Positions 7,526-16,188 of a stretch of 64,000 bases of DNA are shown here, piece by piece (the stretch's first letter is position 1; the number at the start of each line of letters is the position of its first letter). The translations under genes were made by a program, and so were the position numbers. The notes beneath the pieces are model-generated. The model was not told the DNA's origin, made no database searches, and saw only the letters and a list, made by a program, of their open reading frames with translations. Location: positions 1,503,001-1,567,000 of the forward strand of contig NZ_CP035107.1 of NCBI RefSeq assembly GCF_004088395.1. The letters run 5' to 3'. This DNA comes from Ornithobacterium rhinotracheale. Lineage in GTDB: Bacteria > Bacteroidota > Bacteroidia > Flavobacteriales > Weeksellaceae.

Positions 7526-8695
7526 TTATTCTTTTATTTCTGTTGTGAAACCTATATTTACCTCAATTAATTCCGCGTAGCCCACGGGCAATAGCTGAAT
7601 GTTGATTACTACTTTTCCGCTTCTAAGCACATCTTGTTTAGGATTTATAAACACTTTCACCGCGGATAATTCGCCTTGCTCTACCATTGCTCCGTTTAGG
7701 TTGCTTTCTACTTTGGTTTGCCAGCTTTTAATGATAGCAGGGTGAATGCTTCCATCGGCAGATAATAAGACTTCGTCGCTCAATTCTTCCACAAGGGCAT
7801 CATAAGCAATAAGCATCGCCTTATCCATTACAAAGCCATTGCTAAGTGTTCTAAAATCATCAGTTGCGCGAGTGAGTGTTTTGTCCCCACTGAAATAGTA
7901 GCCACTACGCCCTGCAAAAGTTCTAAAAAAGATATAGCCTTTATCATCTATGGCGTCCCATTGGTCGGCACGGCTGTCAATCGTAGTGCCATCGGTAAAG
8001 TAGGCCACAATGTCTAGCACATTGCCATCTTTCACACGGTGGATTTTCCTTTGTACGGGAATGCTAGTGATTTTCCCCAGTATTAATCCAACGGCTGCGT
8101 ATTTATCAGTATTTTCAGCACCGATAAGGCAACTTACTTTGTTGTAGTCGCTTTCTGTGTAGTCGGTTAAATCGGCCACTTCGCCATTCCAAGCGTTCTC
8201 CGAAATGATTACTCGAAAAGGCATATATTTTAGGGCAAAATGCTCTGCCAAGGCTTGCCCATTGACAACGGCTGTTTGCACATCTTGGTCCAGCCCTCCT
8301 GTGAGGCTCTCGCTTCCTGTGGGCTTTTTCACTACGCCCAGCACACGAATTTCGCCTTTGGCATCACCAATGATTTTGGGGGCATAATTCCCCTCTTTGT
8401 CCAGCATTTCTGTCATCGTGGTGGCATCGCTCACAAGCATAAGCCATAGCTCTGCGCCATCGCCTGCCTGCCGGTAAAAGGCTTTTACTTGCTCATAGGC
8501 AAAAGGGTTTTCTTCTTCGGTAATGCCTAAATCCTTAGCCTCTGTAATAGAAAATATTTGGTAGGATTTCCCTAACTGAACCTTAGAACTCACGGTGTTT
8601 CCTGTGCAGATGAGTGCAGGGACTTTTGCCCCTGCCTCTGCTATTCTTCCTAAGCCATCTTTGGCGATATTAAATAAAACTTTTGGTAGTGCCAT
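7526..8695 (-). CDS. Tail sheath protein (DUF2586-like)
   Basis: A 389-residue protein with an N-terminal domain typical of short sheath proteins in Bacteroidota phages (MALPKVLFNIAKDGLGRIAE, then VPALICTGNTVSSKVQLGKS). A central insertion (TDYTESDYNKVSCLIGAENT) and a C-terminal domain follow (FAGRSGYYFSGDKTLTRATD, then VFINPKQDVLRSGKVVINIQ). DUF2586 sheath proteins polymerise around the tube and contract on infection. The presence of a sheath makes this a myovirus-type tail. The start overlaps the preceding gene's stop by one base. Confidence 0.8.
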   Translation of the reverse strand: MALPKVLFNIAKDGLGRIAEAGAKVPALICTGNTVSSKVQLGKSYQIFSITEAKDLGITEEENPFAYEQVKAFYRQAGDGAELWLMLVSDATTMTEMLDKEGNYAPKIIGDAKGEIRVLGVVKKPTGSESLTGGLDQDVQTAVVNGQALAEHFALKYMPFRVIISENAWNGEVADLTDYTESDYNKVSCLIGAENTDKYAAVGLILGKITSIPVQRKIHRVKDGNVLDIVAYFTDGTTIDSRADQWDAIDDKGYIFFRTFAGRSGYYFSGDKTLTRATDDFRTLSNGFVMDKAMLIAYDALVEELSDEVLLSADGSIHPAIIKSWQTKVESNLNGAMVEQGELSAVKVFINPKQDVLRSGKVVINIQLLPVGYAELIEVNIGFTTEIKE

Positions 8696-9045
8696 TATTC
8701 TTCTTTTTTAAGTTCGTGTATGCGGTTGGCCAATAATTTTAAAACCGTCTTTCTATTCGCCTCGCTTTCTTCTTGTAAAATCAAGGCTTCCAGTAGCCCT
8801 TCATCATTTACATTTTTTACGCGCTCTTTCACTTCTTGGAGGTTCCCGTGCAAGGTGTCAAAGGGTTTTTCTTCTCCTTTTTCGCCCGCTCTAAGGTGTT
8901 CTTCCACTTCTTTGTTTTCCAAAGAATTGGCGTGTGCTTTGGCGTGATCATATCTTAAAAATAAAAAGCCATCAGCCGTGCTATAAACCTTCGGAACACT
9001 TTCGTGCTCCGAGAGGTATTTTTGTGCTTTTTCTTGTATCTCCAT
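8695..9045 (-). CDS. Phage structural-operon protein, unknown
   Basis: The 116-residue product is charged and largely helical (MEIQEKAQKYLSEHESVPKV, then FLFLRYDHAKAHANSLENKE, then LILQEESEANRKTVLKLLAN). No family was recognised. It lies between the major capsid and sheath genes, sharing one base with the sheath gene and 3 bases from the capsid gene, a place where head-tail joining or capsid-decoration genes often sit. The hydrophilic coiled-coil character would also suit a scaffold-like helper. Function is not assigned. Confidence 0.5.
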   Translation of the reverse strand: MEIQEKAQKYLSEHESVPKVYSTADGFLFLRYDHAKAHANSLENKEVEEHLRAGEKGEEKPFDTLHGNLQEVKERVKNVNDEGLLEALILQEESEANRKTVLKLLANRIHELKKEE

Positions 9046-9048
9046 AGC

Positions 9049-9888
9049 CTAAAGAATTGCTCCTAAATATTTAGGGTTATTAGCACGAATGACACCTACT
9101 AAGGCTCTTTGGGCAAAGGATAAGGTATCTGCTTGAATACCGCTATCACGCAAATTGGCGTACATTTCAACATCGCCAAAGCATCTAAATACTTCGTCTT
9201 TCACCCAAATAAATGAGGCTTGTTTATCGCCGCTCTCCTTGGTAGCTCCAAAAGGTTTTTTAACGCCTGCCGAGGTGTACAATGGATTTTGGCTATACTG
9301 AAAGATATTGATGCCATACATTTGTTTTTCATTTAATATTTCCTTGTAGAGCTTTTTGTCCTCCTTGCGGATACGGGCTAAATGCTCTGGGGTAAAACAA
9401 ATGTTGATGCCCTCGGTAATATCCTTGCCCTCCAAAAAGGCTTTGATGTCAATCAGCGCATCAATTACTGAGTCATTTTCTTTTAGGTTTAAAACCTTAT
9501 TAAATTCGTTTTCTTGTTGTGGCGACCAAGCGTGTGCGGCTCTTTTGCCTAAGTTTTTAGCCAAGGACACGCGGTGGCGGTTGATGATAGAGCTTCTTCT
9601 ATCGTATTGCAATTCGATTTCTTGTAGTTGGCGGTGTCTGGTTTGGTCCGTCGAATAAGTTTTTAACAGCACCTCATTAGCAATGTCTTTGATGTCAGCA
9701 ATTGGCAGAGGGTCTTCATTTCCCTCAAAATAATTTTCGTGCACACTAGGCTCTATCCCTGCCTCGGCAAGGTGTAGTTTGTTATTTTCTACATACTCAC
9801 TCATATCCACAGATTGCGAAACAAAGGAGTGATTTGGGATTGGGTTTTCCTTGATACCTGCAACCCATACTTCTGTTTGTAATGCCAT
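9049..9888 (-). CDS. Major capsid protein
   Basis: A 279-residue protein directly downstream of the protease/scaffold gene. Features include an N-terminal arm (MALQTEVWVAGIKENPIPNH), a segment SSIINRHRVSLAKNLGKRAA, an insertion with LNEKQMYGINIFQYSQNPLY, and a C-terminal DTLSFAQRALVGVIRANNPK. The motif ending AGVKKPFGATKESGDKQ and the ANNPKYLGAIL end are like capsid proteins in Bacteroidota Mu-like phages. It is shorter than HK97 gp5 but in the range for this group. It builds the icosahedral shell. Confidence 0.7.
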   Translation of the reverse strand: MALQTEVWVAGIKENPIPNHSFVSQSVDMSEYVENNKLHLAEAGIEPSVHENYFEGNEDPLPIADIKDIANEVLLKTYSTDQTRHRQLQEIELQYDRRSSIINRHRVSLAKNLGKRAAHAWSPQQENEFNKVLNLKENDSVIDALIDIKAFLEGKDITEGINICFTPEHLARIRKEDKKLYKEILNEKQMYGINIFQYSQNPLYTSAGVKKPFGATKESGDKQASFIWVKDEVFRCFGDVEMYANLRDSGIQADTLSFAQRALVGVIRANNPKYLGAIL

Positions 9889-9900
9889 TGTTTATGTCTT

Positions 9901-10893
9901 TTAATTGTTATTTTCTTTGTGTCTTACGCCTTTGGCATAATCTTGTGCTAGCCTAGCGTATTCTTCTGGTTGGTTTAGTTTTATTTCTCTTAGTTGCTCT
10001 ACATCATACTTCTGCAAGTAGTCAAAGGTGAGAGCGATGCCAGTTTTAGGTTTTGGATTCTTACCTAACACCACGGTTTTAACAACTTGGCTTTTTCCGT
10101 TCAGCTGGATTTCATTTTCTTTTTCCGCAATGAGTTTGGAGAGCGTTTCTTTTTGTTCTGCGAAATTCAGCTCAAAACTTTTAATTTGACTTTGTTTTAA
10201 GGCCTCTGGAAATAACCCCAAAGCAATAGCTTTATCCACGAGTTGAGTAGCCTCGGCAGTTTCGTTTTCTTTTTGTTTTTTTTCAAGTTCAACAATGCGC
10301 TTTTCTGCGGTATCCTTGGCGAGTTTTAACGCTTGAACCTCTTTTAATACCAATTGTTCGTTAGTCTCTTCGCTCATTCCCAGAGCAAGTGCAATAGTTT
10401 TAATGTTCATATCATCTTTGTTTTTTAATTTTTTTAGTTGAATGGGCGAGCCGTTTCGGTGCAACTTCAAAGCGTTGTCATTTCCGCCAATGTCCACAAT
10501 GGAAAGCTCTACGAGTTTGGATTTGGTTACGGTTTCAAAAATTTGCCCTGCCAGCAAATGCTCAGCGCTGGCGGAGGTCTCTACCACATCGGCACCAATG
10601 GAGGCCATTTTTAAAAAACCTCGCTCCACCTTACCCGCAATTTTTTTACTAAATTCATCTTCCGTATCAAATTCCACATCGGCAATAAGTTGTCCGCCCG
10701 TTTTCTCTAAATGTACCACACGACCAATTACTTCATTTCCCTCCGTGCCGTTTACTTTATCAAAGCCCCTTGAATGCATATACAGCACCACAGGATTACG
10801 CATATATTGCTGGGTGTCTATCCCAGCCGTTAATACACGATAGCCGTAGCTGTTTACAATGTTTTCATCATTTATCACAAATCTATGTGTCAT
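9901..10893 (-). CDS. Prohead protease fused to scaffold domain
   Basis: The N-terminal half resembles S78/HK97-like prohead proteases: strands QYMRNPVVLYMHSRGFDK carrying a candidate His and GFLKMASIGADVVE carrying a candidate Ser. The C-terminal half (about residues 160-330) is a charged coiled coil (KLAKDTAEKRIVELEKKQKE) ending in a short tail. Protease-scaffold fusions cleave the scaffold and capsid arm during head maturation. I prefer the ATG at 10893 (MTHRFVINDEN); an upstream GTG at 10926 gives an 11-residue extension without homologous look. It is the first gene of the leftward operon, just inside the divergent regulatory region. Confidence 0.65.
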   Translation of the reverse strand: MTHRFVINDENIVNSYGYRVLTAGIDTQQYMRNPVVLYMHSRGFDKVNGTEGNEVIGRVVHLEKTGGQLIADVEFDTEDEFSKKIAGKVERGFLKMASIGADVVETSASAEHLLAGQIFETVTKSKLVELSIVDIGGNDNALKLHRNGSPIQLKKLKNKDDMNIKTIALALGMSEETNEQLVLKEVQALKLAKDTAEKRIVELEKKQKENETAEATQLVDKAIALGLFPEALKQSQIKSFELNFAEQKETLSKLIAEKENEIQLNGKSQVVKTVVLGKNPKPKTGIALTFDYLQKYDVEQLREIKLNQPEEYARLAQDYAKGVRHKENNN

Positions 10894-10961
10894 CGCCTTT
10901 GGTATTTTTTCAGGGCAAAGTTGCACGCTTTGAATAGGAAAATAAAACCGCCTGCCAAGCC

Positions 10962-11019
10962 TTGTAATTTTTTTTACAATGCTTGTAGGAATTTCTTACA
11001 AGCATTGGATAAGAAATTC
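10962..11019. promoter_or_regulatory. Nested inverted repeats between divergent phage operons
   Basis: Three dyads overlap here. TTGTAA (10962-10967) pairs with TTACAA (10974-10979). AATGCTTGTA (10978-10987) pairs with TACAAGCATT (10997-11006). GAATTTCTTA (10989-10998) pairs with TAAGAAATTC (11010-11019). The last two are perfect 10-bp arms and interlock, so only one hairpin can form at a time. The position between the leftward and rightward late operons suggests an operator set for a phage regulator, or mutually exclusive RNA hairpins. The regulator itself is not visible. Confidence 0.6.
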
Positions 11020-11076
11020 TGATACAATTAAATATGAGAGAAATTTGCACCAAGATAATTGAATAATTAAACCCAA

Positions 11077-11373
11077 ATGCCTATGCAGGATATCTTATTA
11101 AACGACGACAACGACTTAGAAATTAAGGACGGCGATTTTGTAGTAGGCATTTCCAATAGCCAGCACCAAAAACATATCCTTATCGCCAATAAGGGCGAGT
11201 ACAAGGAATTTCCAGAGGTGGGCGTGGGCATTGTGCAAATGCTGGCAGATGACCGCTACACCGAGATGCTCATCGAAACAAAAAAGCAGTTGGAATACGA
11301 TGGTATGCAGATTAAAAATGTTAGCCTGCAACCTGATAACAAGTTAATAATTGACGGTAAATATAAAGCATAA
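11077..11373 (+). CDS. Small phage protein opening the rightward operon
   Basis: The 98-residue product contains NDLEIKDGDFVVGISNSQHQ, KHILIANKGEYKEFPEVGVG and DGMQIKNVSLQPDNKLIIDG. These patterns recur in small baseplate-wedge-like proteins of Bacteroidota Mu-like phages, where a gp25/W-type role has been proposed; I rate that as tentative. An alternative start is the ATG six bases in. It is separated from the terminase small subunit gene by only 3 bases, so it leads the packaging/head operon. Confidence 0.55.
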   Translation: MPMQDILLNDDNDLEIKDGDFVVGISNSQHQKHILIANKGEYKEFPEVGVGIVQMLADDRYTEMLIETKKQLEYDGMQIKNVSLQPDNKLIIDGKYKA

Positions 11374-11376
11374 GAT

Positions 11377-11844
11377 ATGGCAAGAATGAAAAGAGAAGAG
11401 CGTATAGAAAAACAAAGCCAAGGCAGGCAATTGTATGCCTCGGGCTTTTCCTACACGGACATTTCAAAAATTTTAGGCGTAACTCAGAAAACACTTAGCC
11501 ATTGGGCAGAGGAAGATAAATGGGAGGAAGAAAGAGAGCTTTCGGCCATCAAACCAAGTGTAATGAAGCGCCTCACGCTCAAATGTGCGCTGGCTATTCA
11601 AAAAGGAGAGCCATTGCCGTATAAAGCCGATGATATTTCTAAAATTGTCGCTGCCTTTGACCGCATTACCGACAGCCGAAAAAAAGCCGTTTACACGATG
11701 GAAAGCATCGATGGATTTACCGAATTTATGCTCAATAAAGCAGGAAAGGCCAAGGGCGAAAAACAAGCGACCCTTCTTAGCTCCATAAAGACTATTCGCC
11801 CTTTTTTCGATGAATATGTAACCCATTTACTTAGCCATGACTAA
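11377..11844 (+). CDS. Terminase small subunit (DUF1804-like)
   Basis: A 155-residue protein with a basic start and an N-terminal helix-turn-helix (residues about 17-45, LYASGFSYTDISKILGVTQK followed by TLSHWAEEDKWEEE). A helical C-terminal part follows (FDRITDSRKKAVYTMESIDG, FTEFMLNKAGKAKGEKQATL). Small terminase subunits recognise phage DNA and assemble as a ring that feeds the large subunit. The gene directly precedes and overlaps terL by 8 bases. The DUF1804 name is from memory of Mu-like phages. Confidence 0.7.
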   Translation: MARMKREERIEKQSQGRQLYASGFSYTDISKILGVTQKTLSHWAEEDKWEEERELSAIKPSVMKRLTLKCALAIQKGEPLPYKADDISKIVAAFDRITDSRKKAVYTMESIDGFTEFMLNKAGKAKGEKQATLLSSIKTIRPFFDEYVTHLLSHD

Positions 11845-13423
11845 AACAGAGCTTAAAGAAGCTAGGGAGCGTTATTTTATGCGCTCCAAGATGATAAAAG
11901 AACTCACCGCGGAGTCTTTGGTAAAAGAAACTACCGATCAGCAGCAAGAGCGAGTCAAACATCTTTTAAAACCAGAGAATTACAACGAATTTTTTGATTA
12001 TTATTTTGGGGTAAATAGTGGCTTGCCCTTAGCCGATGCTCCGTGTGCTAAATTTCATCAAAGCAGTTATGAAAAGGTTTTCCGCGATAGAAAAATACGC
12101 CAGTTCCGCCAGTGGTTCCGTGGGGCGGCTAAGTCTATACATACCAATGTGGGCAATATTCTGCATCTAAAAGAAAATAATGAGCTATTTTTTGCCTTGC
12201 TTATCGGAGCAAATGAAGGACTTGCTAAGTTATTGCTTTCGGATTTACAGGTCCATTTAGAAAATAATCAGCGTATCATCAAAGATTTTGGCGTGCAGGT
12301 TTCTTATGGCGATTGGGCAGATGGCGAATTTCAAACCAAAGATGGCAAGTTTTTCAAAGCCTTAGGCTTAAATCAGCCCTTTCGTGGGTTGCGTTTTGGA
12401 GCCTATCGTCCTGACTTTGCCAGCGTAGACGACTGCGAGGATAGAGATAGAGCCAAACGCCCCGAAATGGTTCGCAAATACGGCGAAAAGATTACCGGAG
12501 ACCTTAAAAAGGCCTTTCACAAACAGCGCGGCCGCCTTATTGTGCCTAATAATTACATTGTAAAAGATGGCTTGCTAGACTTCATTATGAACGCCTTTAA
12601 GGAAAGTAAACATTTTGATTTAAGTAAGGTAGACCTCGCAACCAAGAATATTACCAAAGACAATTACAAAGAGGTGAAAGACTGGGCGCCCAGCTGGGAC
12701 GAGCGCTACACCAAGCAGGAGGTAATAGACATCATCGAAGACGACGACTATTACACCTCACAGCGTGAGGATTTCAATAATCCGATTGAGGAGGGAAAAT
12801 TATTTAAGGCTAAGGAAATACTGCACCGAAAGGTGCACCCTAGCGAAGTATGGGACGGTTTTTTAGTGCATTGGGATTTAAGCTACACAAGCAATGGCGA
12901 CTATAAAGCGGGTGTATTAATTGGCGTGCAGGGCTTGCGACTCACGGTCTTAGAAACTTTTTGTCAGCGTTGTAGTATCAATTCGGCAATGGAGGCGCAT
13001 TTCTCTTGGATTTTTAAGTACAAGCAAAAAGGCTACACGCCTTTATCTTTCTATGATGCTACTGCCGCGCAGCTCGCCGTGTATCAGCCCGTAATGCTCC
13101 AAGCGGCAGAGGACAACGCCTGCCCAGATTTGCCCATTCCACAACACCAACAAGGAGACAAACACAACCGAATAGAAGCAACCCTGCGCAATATTCTTTC
13201 CCGAAAATTACTTTTTTGGGACGAAGATTTACAAGGCACCAAAGATTATGAGGCTTTTATGAAACAAGTCCTCGCCTTTGAAAAGGGCACCACTAGTAAC
13301 GATGATGCCCCCGATACCTTAGAGCGTGCCGTGGCTCTCGCACAGCTCTACTACGGCTATTCTAAAAGTGAAGGAAGTGCCAAACCTCTTATTGGAAAAA
13401 GAACTAAAAAAAGAAGAGTATGA
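11837..13423 (+). CDS. Terminase large subunit (Mu gp28-like)
   Basis: The 528-residue motor has a deviant Walker A (RGAAKS, residues 95-100), a Walker B-like DFASVDDCED (about 193-202) and a C-terminal RNase H-like nuclease. In the nuclease, HWDLSY (345-350) supplies the first catalytic Asp and the PDTLERAV stretch near 495 a late Asp. It pumps DNA into the prohead and cuts it, in Mu-like phages by headful. Length and order (TerS-TerL-head genes) are normal. A GC-rich hairpin starts at the base after the stop codon, repeated in the same place later in the operon. Confidence 0.85.
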   Translation: MTKTELKEARERYFMRSKMIKELTAESLVKETTDQQQERVKHLLKPENYNEFFDYYFGVNSGLPLADAPCAKFHQSSYEKVFRDRKIRQFRQWFRGAAKSIHTNVGNILHLKENNELFFALLIGANEGLAKLLLSDLQVHLENNQRIIKDFGVQVSYGDWADGEFQTKDGKFFKALGLNQPFRGLRFGAYRPDFASVDDCEDRDRAKRPEMVRKYGEKITGDLKKAFHKQRGRLIVPNNYIVKDGLLDFIMNAFKESKHFDLSKVDLATKNITKDNYKEVKDWAPSWDERYTKQEVIDIIEDDDYYTSQREDFNNPIEEGKLFKAKEILHRKVHPSEVWDGFLVHWDLSYTSNGDYKAGVLIGVQGLRLTVLETFCQRCSINSAMEAHFSWIFKYKQKGYTPLSFYDATAAQLAVYQPVMLQAAEDNACPDLPIPQHQQGDKHNRIEATLRNILSRKLLFWDEDLQGTKDYEAFMKQVLAFEKGTTSNDDAPDTLERAVALAQLYYGYSKSEGSAKPLIGKRTKKRRV

Positions 13424-13442
13424 GCGGAGAGCCTCCGCAGGC
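13424..13442 (+). repeat. Stop-abutting hairpin, copy 1
   Basis: GCGGAG-AGC-CTCCGC forms a perfect 6-bp stem with loop AGC, starting at the first base after the terL TGA, followed by AGGC. A second copy at 14395 has the same frame to its stop codon and a compensated base pair in the stem. Confidence 0.7.
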
Positions 13443-13461
13443 AATTTTTAAATAAAACACG

Positions 13462-13950
13462 ATGACACCGAGAAAAGAACTTTTTATAAAAATAAAACAA
13501 GCCCTTGCAAATGTACAGGGCTTAGAATTGATAGACCTACAACGCGGGCAATTCGACAACCCACAAAGCCACTACCCAGAGATATGGACAGCTGCGCTTA
13601 TTCAAGTGATGCCTATCCGCTACGAAACTATGACGGAACATATCCAAGAAGGAGCCTGCGAAATCAATATTGATTTTTATTGCAAAGATGGCTGGACAGA
13701 TCAGCACCTTGGAACGGCAGACCCAGAACACGGGCTGATGGAACTGGATATTTTGGACAATATAGTAGATGCCCTGCAATTCTTACAAGGCGAGCAATTT
13801 AAGCCCTTACAACAAACGGGAGAAGACGAATTGCATATCAACGAAGAGGGCATTATGAGCTATCGCCTTACTTTTTCCACCATCATTCATCGCAGAACGG
13901 TATATCCTTTCAGCAGAAAAGCTGTGAAACTAAGTTTAAACAATGATTAA
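13462..13950 (+). CDS. Phage tail-terminator-like protein (gp37-type), tentative
   Basis: This 162-residue protein has a helix-strand N-terminus (PRKELFIKIKQALANVQGLE), a beta region with an unusual Trp (ACEINIDFYCKDGWTDQHLG) and a C-terminal strand pair (LHINEEGIMSYRLTFSTIIH). The order resembles small head-tail completion or tail-terminator proteins in Mu-like phages, but no signature motif settles it. It follows terL with a 38-base gap holding a hairpin and precedes the DUF1320-like gene by 12 bases. Confidence 0.5.
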   Translation: MTPRKELFIKIKQALANVQGLELIDLQRGQFDNPQSHYPEIWTAALIQVMPIRYETMTEHIQEGACEINIDFYCKDGWTDQHLGTADPEHGLMELDILDNIVDALQFLQGEQFKPLQQTGEDELHINEEGIMSYRLTFSTIIHRRTVYPFSRKAVKLSLNND

Positions 13951-13962
13951 AACAGATTTAAA

Positions 13963-14394
13963 ATGTTTTTAAATATAGAAGAACTCAAAACTGTGGCCAC
14001 CCGTGAGGTGATAGATTTAATCACCAATAGCGATGATAGCATCGTGGAGGAAATCATCGCCGAGAGCATCGACTTGATGAAGTCCTACCTTTTTAGGTAT
14101 TACAACGCTTCTGCCGTATTTGAAAAGCAAGGCGAGGAGCGCTCTAAGGTGCTTCTTAAATACCTAAAAGACATTGTTATTCACGAGGTCTATATCCGCA
14201 GAACCAAGAAAATGAACGAAGTGGCAAAAATCCGATACGATGAGGCGCTACTTTGGTTAGAAAAAATAGCCAAAGGAGACATCGAGGCCGACTTGCCAAA
14301 AAAAATGGAGGACACCAACGGCGATGGCTCCCCCGATGAGCCTATTCCCTTTATGAAGCTCGGCAGCCGTAAAACCTATAAAAATCACTGGTAA
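13963..14394 (+). CDS. DUF1320-like head protein (Mu gp36-type)
   Basis: The 143-residue protein has a helical body (MFLNIEELKTVATREVIDLI, then EIIAESIDLMKSYLFRYYNA) and a conserved-looking middle (DIVIHEVYIRRTKKMNEVAK) with a C-terminal tail (DGSPDEPIPFMKLGSRKTYK). Mu gp36/DUF1320 proteins sit between the capsid and connector genes and help join head to tail. The adjacent gpG-like gene supports this. A stop-abutting hairpin identical in design to the one after terL begins at the next base. Confidence 0.6.
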   Translation: MFLNIEELKTVATREVIDLITNSDDSIVEEIIAESIDLMKSYLFRYYNASAVFEKQGEERSKVLLKYLKDIVIHEVYIRRTKKMNEVAKIRYDEALLWLEKIAKGDIEADLPKKMEDTNGDGSPDEPIPFMKLGSRKTYKNHW

Positions 14395-14414
14395 GCGGTG
14401 AGCCACCGCAGGCA
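14395..14414 (+). repeat. Stop-abutting hairpin, copy 2
   Basis: GCGGTG-AGC-CACCGC gives a perfect 6-bp stem and the same AGC loop, starting at the base after the TAA of the DUF1320-like gene, then AGGCA. Compared with copy 1 the fifth stem pair changes from A-T to T-A on both arms, keeping the stem. Confidence 0.7.
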
Positions 14415-14435
14415 TATACATAAAAACGAAAAATA

Positions 14436-14930
14436 ATGGGCAGAGATTTAAGGGATTTGCAGAAAAAACTCAACGAAGTTGCCGCCTTTATGCAAAATGA
14501 TGCCTCTAAAATTTTAAAGACCGAGGGGCTGAAATTTATCCAGCAAAACTTTCAAGATGAGGGCTTTCACGATGGCAGTTTACAAAAGTGGCAACCGAGG
14601 AAAACAACCGACAAGCGCGGGCGTGACATCACCCGATACCGAACCAATAGGCGGGGCAAGCAGGGCACGCTTAATAAATATGGGCGTCAAATCAAAGACC
14701 GCCCAATCCTCACTGGGCATAACTCTGGTGGCAACAAGCTGCGCCATTCTTTTAAGGCTCGAGTGGAGAGGCAAAAGGTAACTTTCTACACGCACAAGGA
14801 ATACGCCCAAAGGCATAACGAGGGGCTAAACGGAATGCCTAAACGCCAATTCATGGGGCAATCTAAAACATTAGACAACAATATTAAAACAAAAATAACC
14901 AAGGTACTGGATAAAATATTTGAACGATGA
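14436..14930 (+). CDS. Phage virion morphogenesis protein (Mu gpG-like)
   Basis: A 164-residue basic protein. Its N-terminal helical part (RDLQKKLNEVAAFMQNDASK, then GLKFIQQNFQDEGFHDGSLQ) is followed by a Lys/Arg-rich middle (KTTDKRGRDITRYRTNRRGK) and a strand-rich end (HSFKARVERQKVTFYTHKEY, RQFMGQSKTLDNNI). This is the usual look of the phage virion morphogenesis family, known from Mu gpG and P2 gpS, needed for tail or head completion. It overlaps the portal start by 4 bases. Confidence 0.7.
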   Translation: MGRDLRDLQKKLNEVAAFMQNDASKILKTEGLKFIQQNFQDEGFHDGSLQKWQPRKTTDKRGRDITRYRTNRRGKQGTLNKYGRQIKDRPILTGHNSGGNKLRHSFKARVERQKVTFYTHKEYAQRHNEGLNGMPKRQFMGQSKTLDNNIKTKITKVLDKIFER

Positions 14931-16177
14931 AAGACTATAAATACAGCTATACAGAAAATCAAGTGCAACTCAGCGGAAATGCCTTTAAACAAAAAATAAA
15001 TCTAGGCAAAACCGACGCAAAAGATATTAAGAAAATAACTCAGCTGATGGTAGACATCATTCGCAGGCAAAAAAGGCTTTGGCGTATGGAAATCAACCAT
15101 TGGCAGAGTGCACGCTATGCCCGCTATCAGGTAGAGTTTCCTCGCACTTATCCATTAGAAGAAGTTTATCAAGACATTATGCTCGATGGGCACCTCACCG
15201 CCGTAACTGAAAATAGAACGCTCCGTGTAGTGAATAACGATTTTATTTTTGCTATTGATGGGGTGAAAGATGAAAAACTAACCGACTATATTAAAGACAA
15301 AGAATGGTTCGAAAATACCATTAAATGGGCGCACGAGAGCATCTACCACGGCAATTCTGTGATTTGGATTAAAGAATTTACCAAAGGCGAAATTCAAGAG
15401 GTAGAACTGGTGGAGCGCGGACTAGTAATCCCTGAGCGCCATCTATTGCTAAAAGACTGGGACGCTACCGAGGGCATAGACATTCGCGAGGTCTCCGATG
15501 TACTCCTAATGGCACAATTTTACAGCCCCATAGGCTTGCTTGAAAAAGCTGCCGTATACTGCATTCTCAAACGCCACTCGTGGGGTAGCTGGGATGAGTT
15601 TGAAGAGCTTTTTGGCATTCCTATTCGCATTGCTAAGATAGCCAGCCAAAGCGATGCCGTTAAAAACGAAGTAGCAGGCTGGCTGGAAGAAATGGGCTCA
15701 GCACCTTATGGCGTTTTTCCCATCGGCACGGAGGTAGACATCAAAGAAAATAGCAAATCCGACGCCTTTCAAGTGTTTTACCGAAAAATTGAAGCCTTGG
15801 ACAAAGAGCTTTCTAAACTGGTATTGCACCAAACCATGACCACAGAAAACGGAAGCAGCCGAGCACAAGGAGGCGTACACGAAAACACGCTTAAAGAAGT
15901 TATCTATGCAGATAATAAAAAAATGTTGGCTTTTTTAAATAACAAGCTTATTCCAGCGATGCGAAATTTAGGTTATGCCATTCCAGAAAATGCCAAAATC
16001 CAAATTGAGCAGGTGGCAGACCCCAAAGAACAAATCGAAATCGACGGCATTTTGCTAGGGAACGGCTATATCCTGAAACAAGGCTACATAGAGCAAACCT
16101 ATGGCGTAGAAATAGAACAAATGCCTAGCACAGGTGTAGCATTAGCAAATAACGAGGCTAGTGCAAAAAAGAGCTAA
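14927..16177 (+). CDS. Portal protein (DUF935, Mu gp29-like)
   Basis: The 416-residue protein starts with a helical, basic region (KEDAKDI-type: GKTDAKDIKKITQLMVDIIR, then RQKRLWRMEINHWQSARYAR) and the portal core (LEEVYQDIMLDGHLTAVTEN, RTLRVVNNDFIFAIDGVKDE). Further on are HGNSVIWIKEFTKGEIQEVE, RHLLLKDWDATEGIDIREVS and SWGSWDEFEELFGIPIRIAK, a conserved-looking DUF935 signature. Twelve copies form the portal through which terminase pumps DNA. It is followed after 11 bases by the MuF gene, the standard Mu order. Confidence 0.8.
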   Translation: MKDYKYSYTENQVQLSGNAFKQKINLGKTDAKDIKKITQLMVDIIRRQKRLWRMEINHWQSARYARYQVEFPRTYPLEEVYQDIMLDGHLTAVTENRTLRVVNNDFIFAIDGVKDEKLTDYIKDKEWFENTIKWAHESIYHGNSVIWIKEFTKGEIQEVELVERGLVIPERHLLLKDWDATEGIDIREVSDVLLMAQFYSPIGLLEKAAVYCILKRHSWGSWDEFEELFGIPIRIAKIASQSDAVKNEVAGWLEEMGSAPYGVFPIGTEVDIKENSKSDAFQVFYRKIEALDKELSKLVLHQTMTTENGSSRAQGGVHENTLKEVIYADNKKMLAFLNNKLIPAMRNLGYAIPENAKIQIEQVADPKEQIEIDGILLGNGYILKQGYIEQTYGVEIEQMPSTGVALANNEASAKKS

Positions 16178-16188
16178 GCCTACTCAAA

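Noticed and set aside
10442-10843. Plus-strand open frame inside the protease/scaffold gene
   Set aside because: Low-complexity Ser/Pro-rich shadow of the real minus-strand gene.
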